This document shows positions 8,531 through 15,345 of a stretch of DNA of 64,000 nucleotides, in pieces. A program made the position numbers and the translations under genes. The DNA is from Phormidesmis sp039111275. GTDB lineage: Bacteria > Cyanobacteriota > Cyanobacteriia > Phormidesmidales > Phormidesmidaceae. The stretch is from NCBI GenBank assembly GCA_039111275.1, contig JBCCOH010000002.1, positions 47,403 through 111,402 of the forward strand, written 5' to 3'. The notes under the pieces are model-generated. The model saw only the letters and a program-made list of their open reading frames with translations. It was not told the DNA's origin and made no database searches. The first letter of the stretch is position 1. Each line of letters opens with the position of its first letter.

Positions 8531-9835
8531 ATGGTACAAACTCTCTCTAACCCGTCTAAAACTGTTACCCTAGAAGAACAAATTCTCTCTGAGATTACAG
8601 CTAAAAAGTGTATTCAACTGATTAAAGATTTGGTCCCGACTGGGCAGCCGGGCTGCGGTAATTCTATCGATCCAGAATTTCCAATGCCTCATGAAGCAGA
8701 CATTTCCAAGCAAGTAGGAGAATTGTTGAAATCCTACGGCCTAGACGTGGAATGGGTCGCCGCAATTGAAGGACGGCCTAATGTTGTTGGGCGTTGGAAC
8801 GATGGGCTGCCTGGACCCTCGCTTATTTTCAACGATCATCTAGACACCTACCCTTCGTGCGATCCGCAAGAGTGGCACATGTCTGGCCATAACCCTTACA
8901 ATGCCACGCTGCGTGGCAACCATCTCTACGGTCGCGGCACCTCTGATACTAGAGGCAATATGACCTGCCAGCTGATTGCAGTAGAACTGTTGCGCAAAGC
9001 TGGCGTAAAAATCAACGGTGAGCTGATCTGCGCCTATACCGTAGATGAAGAGCGGCACGGGAGAGCGGGCTCAATGCACTTGCTAAATGAGTATGGCCTG
9101 ACGGCAGACTATGAGGTGACAGCTGAGCCAACGTCTTGGACAAACGAAGATGAGTGGGGCATTGGGATTGCACTGGCTCATTCGGGGCTATGCGTGGTGG
9201 ATATTGAGATGACGGGCGTGCGATCGCACATCTGGCGACCCGACGAAGGCGTCAACCCCATCCTGCACATGGCCCAGCTCATCGAAACCCTGAAGAGCAC
9301 TTCCTTCACCCACGAACCGCCCGAAATTTACGGGCCTACTCAGCCGAGCATTTGTCCTGTCAGGATTGAGGCAGGACAAATCGGTGAAGGTCAGTTCATC
9401 CCGCCTTCTTGCAAAGCGAGAGTATGGGTGATTGGCCTAGTCCCAGGTATGACCTACGAGTCGATCGTGACGGATATGCAGAAGGTAATAGATGAGATGA
9501 TCTCAGCTGATCCCACAGTGGCAGCAACAATCACCCAGGTCGAAGGAGAGACTTTTGTGCCTGCCTACGTGGAAGTCTCGAAAGACGCCGCCCATGTACA
9601 GGCACTCTCCAAAGCCTACAAGCAAGTGTTAGGCAAAGACCCAGTACTTTATCGCAAGAATGCCTATTGCGATACGCTCCGATTCGCGCACAGCGGCATT
9701 CCTTCGATTACATTTGGCCCCGGTGAAGACGGCTGGGCTCCGGTGAATGAATATATCGACATCGAGAAAGTGGTTGCAGCGACCAAAATCTATGCGCTGT
9801 TTTTGTTGGACTTTTTCAAAGTAGAAAAGGGTTAA
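8531..9835 (+). CDS. M20-family metallo-amidohydrolase (ArgE/DapE/YgeY-like)
   Basis: A 434-residue zinc-dependent deacylase or amidohydrolase. The first metal ligands are in NDHLDTYP, the bridging Asp in GRGTSDTRGN, the catalytic base and ligand pair in VDEERHG, and a further ligand in TAEPTSW. The dimerisation (lid) domain lies at about 205-325. At the C-terminus the usual HxxN/DE motif reads GWAPVNEYI, so the expected last metal-ligand His appears to be Ala. If the alignment holds, metal binding differs from the classic enzymes. It sits in the importer operon, so it probably acts on the imported compound, for example by cleaving an N-acyl or N-carbamoyl bond. A terminator-like hairpin follows at 9882-9911. 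General family is firm, substrate unknown. Confidence 0.87.
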   Translation: MVQTLSNPSKTVTLEEQILSEITAKKCIQLIKDLVPTGQPGCGNSIDPEFPMPHEADISKQVGELLKSYGLDVEWVAAIEGRPNVVGRWNDGLPGPSLIFNDHLDTYPSCDPQEWHMSGHNPYNATLRGNHLYGRGTSDTRGNMTCQLIAVELLRKAGVKINGELICAYTVDEERHGRAGSMHLLNEYGLTADYEVTAEPTSWTNEDEWGIGIALAHSGLCVVDIEMTGVRSHIWRPDEGVNPILHMAQLIETLKSTSFTHEPPEIYGPTQPSICPVRIEAGQIGEGQFIPPSCKARVWVIGLVPGMTYESIVTDMQKVIDEMISADPTVAATITQVEGETFVPAYVEVSKDAAHVQALSKAYKQVLGKDPVLYRKNAYCDTLRFAHSGIPSITFGPGEDGWAPVNEYIDIEKVVAATKIYALFLLDFFKVEKG

Positions 9836-9881
9836 TAACCCTACTGCCAATCTTGCTCATTCTTCCTAACTACGCACAAAC

Positions 9882-9911
9882 ATACCCTGGCTCTGTCAGG
9901 GTATTTTCTTT
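9882..9911 (+). terminator. Rho-independent terminator or attenuator before the cysteine hydrolase
   Basis: ATACCCTG (9882-9889) and CAGGGTAT (9897-9904) form an 8-bp perfect stem with a 7-nt loop, followed by TTTTCTTT. It ends only 6 bp before the annotated ATG of the next gene, so it probably acts as a partial terminator that lowers expression of the last gene in the operon. Confidence 0.75.
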
Positions 9912-9917
9912 GCAAGG

Positions 9918-10619
9918 ATGTCCTGTTTGAAAATTACAGTGCCCTCACGACCTTATCCCATCACCATCAGCCTGGAGCACACCGCGCTAATGGTGATTGA
10001 TATGCAGAATGATTTTTGTACGCCTGGCGGCTGGGCAGATCTAAAGGGATTTGATGTAGGTCAAACGCAGAAGGCGATCGCACCGCTGAAAGCATTGTTG
10101 CAAGCGCTACGACAAACGCCAATTACGATTATCCACACTAGGGAAGGCCATCGCCCAGATCTAAGTGATTGCCCACCTCACAAGCTGGCTCGATCGAAAC
10201 ATCAGAATGCTGAAATTGGTAGCGAGGGCAGTCTGGGGCGGCTGTTGACAAGAGGATCAAAAAGTCATGACTTTGTCGATGATTTACAGCCGCTGCCGGA
10301 TGAGATTGTGCTGGACAAACCAGGGAAAGGTGCTTTTGTGGCGACAGATTTAGATCTGATTTTGCGACAGCGGCAGATTAAGCAGCTGATACTGACCGGA
10401 GTGACGACAGAATGCTGTGTACACACGACACTGCGCACGGCTAATGATCTAGGCTATGAATGCTTGCTACTAGAAGATTGCTGCGCGTCCTTCAACCCAG
10501 AGTTTCATCGAGTGTCGGTAGAAATGACCGAGACAATTTTCGGATGGGTAATAAGCTCTAAAGGACTTCTCGAATCCATATCTAAACAGAACGCTCTCGC
10601 CCTAACATTGCTAAACTGA
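9918..10619 (+). CDS. Isochorismatase-family cysteine hydrolase, biuret-hydrolase-like
   Basis: A 233-residue cysteine hydrolase. The catalytic triad is visible: Asp in MVIDMQNDF, Lys in LDKPGKGAF, and the nucleophile Cys in GVTTECCVHTTLR. The KPGK pair of lysines and the CVHTTLR context match biuret/triuret hydrolases (BiuH/TrtA) and ureidoacrylate hydrolases better than true isochorismatases. BiuH converts biuret to allophanate and ammonia, and allophanate hydrolase is encoded opposite at 11478-12842, which supports this reading. Start: ATG 9918 overlaps the AAGGA at 9914-9918, so TTG 9927, 8 bp after it, may be the true start. The last 38 bp overlap the convergent EamA gene. Biuret hydrolase is likely but unproven; other ureide amidases are possible. 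Confidence 0.85.
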   Translation: MSCLKITVPSRPYPITISLEHTALMVIDMQNDFCTPGGWADLKGFDVGQTQKAIAPLKALLQALRQTPITIIHTREGHRPDLSDCPPHKLARSKHQNAEIGSEGSLGRLLTRGSKSHDFVDDLQPLPDEIVLDKPGKGAFVATDLDLILRQRQIKQLILTGVTTECCVHTTLRTANDLGYECLLLEDCCASFNPEFHRVSVEMTETIFGWVISSKGLLESISKQNALALTLLN

Positions 10620-11448
10620 CACCACCCAAGATCATCAGGGACGCTAGTAGCAGCCGCAGCGATAGTGTCTCTCGCAAAAACAAGACGCCGCCGATAGCGG
10701 CTAGCACAGGAACAGATAGCTGTACAGTAGCTGCGCGCGTTGCGCTGAGCCCTCTAAGCGCAGCGTACCAAAGGGCATATCCTACCCCAGAGGCGATCGC
10801 ACCCGAAAGCACCGCCAGCAGCACCCCTATTCCCGTCAAATGTAGCCGCGAGATAGTCGCCAGACTCACCCCCAGCGCCAGCGGCACCGCCCGCACAAAG
10901 TTGTTCATCGTATTGGTCACAGGCTGCGCACTACCGCGACCCAGCAGCGAATAAATTCCCCAAGCAATTCCCGCAATTACCATCAGCACAGAGCCGATTA
11001 CAGGTGGTGCTTCTAACCCTGGTGATACCAGATAGATGAGTCCGAGTAAGGCAACAGCTAGTCCCACCCATTCAGCGGTGCTTGGCTTTTCTCCTTGGCT
11101 TAGGGCTGTCATGATCATAGTGACTTGCACCGTGCCGAATAGAATCAGTGCGCCCGTGCCTGCGGCTAGCTGTAGGTAGGAGAATGAGAATGTGATCGCG
11201 TACAAAAACAACATCAGCGCCGTTATCCAAGACACCTTCGCTGCGTTGAGAGATTTCTCTTTCCGGGTCAGTGCTGTGATGGCCAGCAGCATCACGGCCC
11301 CTGACGCCAATCGAATAGTGACAAAGCTAGCGGCGTCAATAGAGCCTTCCCCTTCTAGCGCCATACGAGTCAGCAAGGAATTAGCCGCGAACGCAATTAG
11401 AGTAATTCCAGTTAATGATGACGTCTTGATAGCAGACGGACTTTCCAT
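10582..11448 (-). CDS. EamA/DMT-family transporter
   Basis: A 288-residue membrane protein with about ten predicted helices arranged as two EamA repeats (about 10-135 and 150-280). The family (drug/metabolite transporters, RhaT/YdcZ-like) exports or exchanges amino acids, nucleosides and other small metabolites. It lies 29 bp downstream of the allophanate hydrolase gene on the same strand and seems to be the last gene of the six-gene minus-strand operon starting with the flavoprotein. Its 3' end overlaps the convergent cysteine hydrolase by 38 bp, so antisense interference between the two operons is possible. Substrate unknown. Confidence 0.85.
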   Translation of the reverse strand: MESPSAIKTSSLTGITLIAFAANSLLTRMALEGEGSIDAASFVTIRLASGAVMLLAITALTRKEKSLNAAKVSWITALMLFLYAITFSFSYLQLAAGTGALILFGTVQVTMIMTALSQGEKPSTAEWVGLAVALLGLIYLVSPGLEAPPVIGSVLMVIAGIAWGIYSLLGRGSAQPVTNTMNNFVRAVPLALGVSLATISRLHLTGIGVLLAVLSGAIASGVGYALWYAALRGLSATRAATVQLSVPVLAAIGGVLFLRETLSLRLLLASLMILGGVSLAMLGRERSV

Positions 11449-11477
11449 AGCGTTGCTTTCTCTGGCGGCACGCTACT

Positions 11478-12842
11478 TTAGCACATGCTGCAAAAAGCCG
11501 TACCCAGCCCAGTAAGATAGGGTTCGCTGTAAGGCTGTGAGATCAGCGTGATGCCTGTGGGTAATCCATCAGTTTGAAAGCCGTTGGGTAGGGCGATCGC
11601 ACACAAGTCCAACAGATTTACAAAGTTCGTATAATATCCCAAATTCGTATTCAGCTTTAGTGGCTCTGCTTCCACCTGATTAATTCGATAAATCGTCCCT
11701 GCCGTGGGCACTACCAAGAAATCAATCTCATCCCAAAGCGGCTGACTCTTTCGCTTTAGCGCTTCTACCGCATAGAGCCCTTCAAACGCCTCTACCGCAG
11801 TGATTTTTTCAGCTTTTGAGAGAATCTCACGAGTCGCTGGGAAAACAGCTTCTGGCATAGTTTCTACAAAGCTGCCGACAGAGGCATAGCGCTCTGCGAC
11901 CCAGGGCCCATTGAACAATAGTTCGTTAGCCTCTAGGAATGGGCCGTAATCAATTTCTTGGCAAATGCCGCCCATTTCGATCAGAGTGGCGATCGCACGT
12001 TCATAAAGCCGCTCTACATCAGCATTCCCAAAGAATTCTCGCTGCGCTGGCAGAGGGACGCCAAACCGAAACGGTTGATTAGATTCATAGGCACTTAGCC
12101 GTAGCGGTGACTCACCGATCGGGCGAGAAAAAGAGTGAGCCGGATCGTAGCTCTGTGCTGTTTCAAAGACCGTTCGAGCATCTTCGGCAGTTAGAGAAAA
12201 GATAGAAAGACAGTCCAGTGTCTTACAGGCTTCTACTGTGTGAGCAGTGCTCAAGAGCCCTTTTGAAGGCTTGAGTCCAACAATGTTATTGAACCCAGCA
12301 GGCACCCGGCCCGAGCCGCCTGTGTCGGTGCCTACAGAAAAGGAAACCAGACCCACTGCCACGGACAAAGCCGAACCCGAGCTAGATCCGCCAGGAATGT
12401 GATCTTTTGAAAAGGCGTTGTGGGGTACGGTGTAGCCAGTGCGAATGCCGACGAGCCCTGTAGCAAACTGATCAAGATTGGTTTTACCAATTAAGACGGC
12501 ACCTGCATCCAGCAGATTTTGAACGGTTGGATTGGTATAAGTAGCGGTATAAACGAATTCCGGACAGCCTGCTGAAGTGGGAAGTCCGGCAACGTCTATA
12601 CAGTCTTTGACACTGAAGGGAATTCCCCAAAGTGGCAGGGTTTTGTCGGCGCTTTTCTCTAGTGAAAGGGCGCGCAATCGCAACTCTGCTTTTGGCAGCT
12701 TGTATATCCAAATGCCATCATCCCCGCGAGCGGCTAATTCAGCGATAATTGCCTCGACAACATCTTTAGGAGAAAGCTGGCTAGTCATGTATTGCTGGTG
12801 CAAGCTGGCGATAGTTAGAGAAATGCCTAGATTGCTTAGCAT
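11478..12842 (-). CDS. atzF: Allophanate hydrolase, amidase domain only
   Basis: A 454-residue amidase-signature enzyme that closely follows allophanate hydrolases (AtzF/DUR1 type). The Ser-cisSer-Lys triad is visible as the Lys in FSVKDCIDVAG, Ser in GGSSSGSA and the nucleophile Ser in GTDTGGSGRVPAGFNN. The segments TNLDQFATGLVG and TLDCLSIFSLT are diagnostic of this subfamily. The reaction is allophanate to two ammonia and two CO2. AtzF of Pseudomonas is about 600 residues with a C-terminal domain, which is absent here: the protein stops at the end of the amidase fold. It lies 8 bp after the Mrp gene in the same operon. Together with the biuret-hydrolase-like enzyme on the other strand, it would complete biuret use. 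Confidence 0.88.
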   Translation of the reverse strand: MLSNLGISLTIASLHQQYMTSQLSPKDVVEAIIAELAARGDDGIWIYKLPKAELRLRALSLEKSADKTLPLWGIPFSVKDCIDVAGLPTSAGCPEFVYTATYTNPTVQNLLDAGAVLIGKTNLDQFATGLVGIRTGYTVPHNAFSKDHIPGGSSSGSALSVAVGLVSFSVGTDTGGSGRVPAGFNNIVGLKPSKGLLSTAHTVEACKTLDCLSIFSLTAEDARTVFETAQSYDPAHSFSRPIGESPLRLSAYESNQPFRFGVPLPAQREFFGNADVERLYERAIATLIEMGGICQEIDYGPFLEANELLFNGPWVAERYASVGSFVETMPEAVFPATREILSKAEKITAVEAFEGLYAVEALKRKSQPLWDEIDFLVVPTAGTIYRINQVEAEPLKLNTNLGYYTNFVNLLDLCAIALPNGFQTDGLPTGITLISQPYSEPYLTGLGTAFCSMC

Positions 12843-12850
12843 TATTTTGA

Positions 12851-13954
12851 TTATCTCAGTGCAGTCGTAGCTGACTTGAGGCTGGGTGCAAAAGTGTTGT
12901 TTAGTCCAAGCGCGATCGCCTCAAATACTTTTGACAGCGGTGCTTCCTCATCCGCTAGAGGTAAAGGCTGACCCGCATCACCCCCCGCACAGATCTTCGG
13001 ATCGATCGGTACTTGGCCCAGCAATGGCACAGAGAGCTCTGCAGCCATCTGTTCGCCGCCACCCGTGCCAAAAATGGACGTGCGATCGCCACAGCACCCA
13101 CAGATCAGATAGCTCATGTTTTCCACTAGCCCCAGCACTGGCACGCCCACCTGCCGAAACATATGAATACTGCGCCGTACGTCCGAAACCGCGACCTGCT
13201 GAGGCGTCGTCACCATCACCACTCCGCAGATGGGACTTTCCTGAATTATCGTAATCTGCGCGTCTCCTGTCCCCGGCGGCAGGTCGACTAGTAAATAGTC
13301 CAGCTCGCCCCAGTCCACCTCTTGGATAAACTGAGTGATGATCTTATGCAGAACCGGGCCTCGCCAAGCCAGTGGATGCTCTGGTTCTGCTAGCAGTCCG
13401 ACCGACATCACCTTGATTCCATGCGCCTCTAGCGGCTTGAACCGATCGCCCTCGGTAGTTTTGACAACCTCCACTTCAGCATGGCCCAGTCCTAGCATCT
13501 GCGGCACGTTTGGGCCATAAATATCAGCATCTAGGATACCTACTTTTGCCCCAGATTTAGTCAGCGCAGCGGCCAGGTTCACTGCGGTGGTCGATTTTCC
13601 TACACCACCTTTTCCACTGGACACAGCTAGCGTTGTCCGCACGCCAGGAATCATACAGAGCTGAATGTAGGCTTTCTTGCACCAGCCCAGATCACACAGC
13701 GATAGCTGTGCCTGCTCTTTCAGCGCTTGCTGATGAGCGCCAATGTATAGCCGAAAGTAGACATAGTTATCAACAATGCGTAAATTCCGCACCATGCCTA
13801 GATCGACAATATTGCTGTTGAGTACAGGGTCTATCACCTGCTTCAGGCAGACGATTGCCGCTTGCTTTCGAGCAGCGGCGGCAAGACTGACCGGGGAGGA
13901 GCTATCGGACTGATGATAAGATTGGCGAATGAAAGGAGATTCGTGGTTAGGCAT
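12851..13954 (-). CDS. mrp: Mrp/NBP35-type iron-sulfur cluster carrier ATPase
   Basis: A 367-residue P-loop ATPase of the Mrp/ApbC family, which binds and transfers [4Fe-4S] clusters. A DUF59/MIP18-like domain occupies about residues 30-110, followed by the deviant Walker A SSGKGGVGKST, the LDADIYGPNVPQ switch region, the LVDLPPGTGD motif and the cluster-binding cysteines (CGCCGD). The start is taken at the ATG at 13954, which overlaps the stop of the HEAT-repeat gene by 8 bp, suggesting coupling; upstream in-frame starts would lie inside that gene. Placement directly behind an AprB-like ferredoxin and its flavoprotein suggests a dedicated role in maturing their Fe-S clusters. Housekeeping Mrp copies usually stand elsewhere, so this may be a paralogue. 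Confidence 0.92.
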   Translation of the reverse strand: MPNHESPFIRQSYHQSDSSSPVSLAAAARKQAAIVCLKQVIDPVLNSNIVDLGMVRNLRIVDNYVYFRLYIGAHQQALKEQAQLSLCDLGWCKKAYIQLCMIPGVRTTLAVSSGKGGVGKSTTAVNLAAALTKSGAKVGILDADIYGPNVPQMLGLGHAEVEVVKTTEGDRFKPLEAHGIKVMSVGLLAEPEHPLAWRGPVLHKIITQFIQEVDWGELDYLLVDLPPGTGDAQITIIQESPICGVVMVTTPQQVAVSDVRRSIHMFRQVGVPVLGLVENMSYLICGCCGDRTSIFGTGGGEQMAAELSVPLLGQVPIDPKICAGGDAGQPLPLADEEAPLSKVFEAIALGLNNTFAPSLKSATTALR

Positions 13955-14939
13955 TGGTGGTTTCTGCCAGATTGTCTTGTATTTTCTGGATGGCCCGCCC
14001 AGAGAAGATCTGGACATCGCGGTCGGGGTCGTCGAGGGTTTGCTTTAGCGCTGAGAGGACGTCTGGATTGCCAAGGTTGCCAAGTGCGATCGCCGCATCC
14101 CGCCGTACGTCCGAATACTCATCAGACAGCGCTTTGACCAGGTTGGGAATTGCCGTATTATCAGCTAGCCTTTGGAGCGCCCGCGCTGCAAACTTACGCA
14201 CCTGCCAGTGTTCGTCATTCAAAGCGTTTGTCAGCATCGGAATCGACTCCTTTGTTGCATGTAGATCCAGTGCCTGGGCCGCATTGCGCCTTACCTGCCA
14301 GTCCGCATCATCGGCCAGCGCGTCGCAAAGCGTGGGCACAACAGCTTCATCGCTGAGGTGCCCCAGCGTCAGAATTGCTGAGCGCCGAACCTCTTCACTC
14401 TCGTCACTAGCCAAAGCTAACGCAGGCTCAAACCGCACTACCTGATTGAGGTAGCGTAGTGTTACCACGGCGGCTTCTCGCAGCGCTGGACTTTTTGAGT
14501 CAAAGAAAGGGGCGATATAGGGTAGCGCCTGCGCATCGTGGATTTTTCGCAATAGAATCAGCACATTTAGCTGTACGGTTTCGTCTTCTATTTGGACCGC
14601 ATCCAACAGCGTCAGTAGATCTTCTGGCGACACCATCTCCTTTAGGGCAGAAAGCGCTTCTACGCGAACAGAGTCTGCATAGTTCGCACTCAGGCATGCC
14701 AACAGCGGTGGAATAGCTACTGGATTAGCCATTTCCCAAAGGGCCATGACCGCGATCTCTTGTACTTTGGGGCTGTCGTCTTTAAGCGCAGCAATTAGGC
14801 TATCAATGGTGTCTTCGTCGCCTAAGTGCTGGAGCGTTTTGGCGGCCACTAGGCGGTCGTTCAGATCAGGTGATCGCAGCATCTCCACCCACTGCACTAC
14901 GTCAGGATCGAGGTCCGCTTGGATATTTGTTTTGGACAT
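13947..14939 (-). CDS. HEAT-repeat protein (PBS-lyase-like repeats)
   Basis: A 330-residue all-helical protein made of about nine HEAT-like repeats of 30-31 residues. Repeats of the type LVKALSDEYSDVRRDAAIALG recur through the whole length. Such repeats mediate protein-protein contacts; in cyanobacteria they occur in phycobilin lyases (CpcE/F type) and in many scaffold proteins. No lyase partner is present here. It sits 15 bp after the ferredoxin gene and overlaps the Mrp gene, so a scaffold or chaperone role for the flavoprotein-ferredoxin complex is the likeliest reading. This is inference from position only. Confidence 0.9.
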   Translation of the reverse strand: MSKTNIQADLDPDVVQWVEMLRSPDLNDRLVAAKTLQHLGDEDTIDSLIAALKDDSPKVQEIAVMALWEMANPVAIPPLLACLSANYADSVRVEALSALKEMVSPEDLLTLLDAVQIEDETVQLNVLILLRKIHDAQALPYIAPFFDSKSPALREAAVVTLRYLNQVVRFEPALALASDESEEVRRSAILTLGHLSDEAVVPTLCDALADDADWQVRRNAAQALDLHATKESIPMLTNALNDEHWQVRKFAARALQRLADNTAIPNLVKALSDEYSDVRRDAAIALGNLGNPDVLSALKQTLDDPDRDVQIFSGRAIQKIQDNLAETTNA

Positions 14940-14954
14940 GGTTCAAAAGTCTTC

Positions 14955-15182
14955 TTAGCGCAGCAAAAATGGGATTTGAACAGTGATGGCGTTAGTAGGG
15001 CACTCCTTTTCACACGGAAGGCAGAACCAACACTCGTCATATTTCATATAGGCTTTGCCCGTTTCTGGATTCTTGACCAGCACATCCAAGGGGCAAACCT
15101 CAATGCAGGCACTACACTTTTCGAGACATTTGGATTCATCGACAATAACAGGAACATCAACACGTTGGGTGGTTAGAGCCAT
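14955..15182 (-). CDS. Two-cluster [4Fe-4S] ferredoxin, AprB-like
   Basis: A 75-residue ferredoxin with two cysteine motifs: CLEKCSACIEVCP and CWFCLPCEKECP. The unusual CxxxC spacing in the first motif and the Trp beside the first Cys of the second motif resemble AprB, the beta subunit of APS reductase, but this protein lacks AprB's C-terminal tail (AprB is about twice as long). It probably passes electrons to or from the flavoprotein encoded 163 bp upstream (15346-17049). The gap between them contains a dispersed repeat. The AsfB ferredoxin of arylsulfonate desulfurisation clusters is another possible relative. Confidence 0.9.
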   Translation of the reverse strand: MALTTQRVDVPVIVDESKCLEKCSACIEVCPLDVLVKNPETGKAYMKYDECWFCLPCEKECPTNAITVQIPFLLR

Positions 15183-15258
15183 GAGTAATTATTTGAGGTA
15201 GATTTGAGATAGGAAAATAAGAAAGAAGACCATTAGTTAGGAGCATGTTTGTCGGGTT

Positions 15259-15313
15259 CACCCCGCCCTGCGGGCATCTCTCCAGAAGGGGTGGCGCGTA
15301 GCGACGGGGTGCC
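15259..15313. repeat. Dispersed intergenic repeat, copy 1
   Basis: The ends are CACCCCGCCCTGCGGGCA (15259-15276) and a GGTGGCGCGTAGCGACGGGGTG-like block ending at 15313. The reverse complement of this element matches both ends of the element at 20372-20497. It lies between the flavoprotein and ferredoxin genes and could form a GC-rich hairpin in their shared transcript. Confidence 0.6.
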
Positions 15314-15345
15314 TTAGCGTCTCTGTGAAACAAATCAGGATTGGT

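Noticed and set aside
13954..14445. 163-codon plus-strand open frame antisense to the HEAT gene
   Set aside because: The HEAT protein on the minus strand has clear repeats; this frame is a Ser/Ala-rich mirror product.
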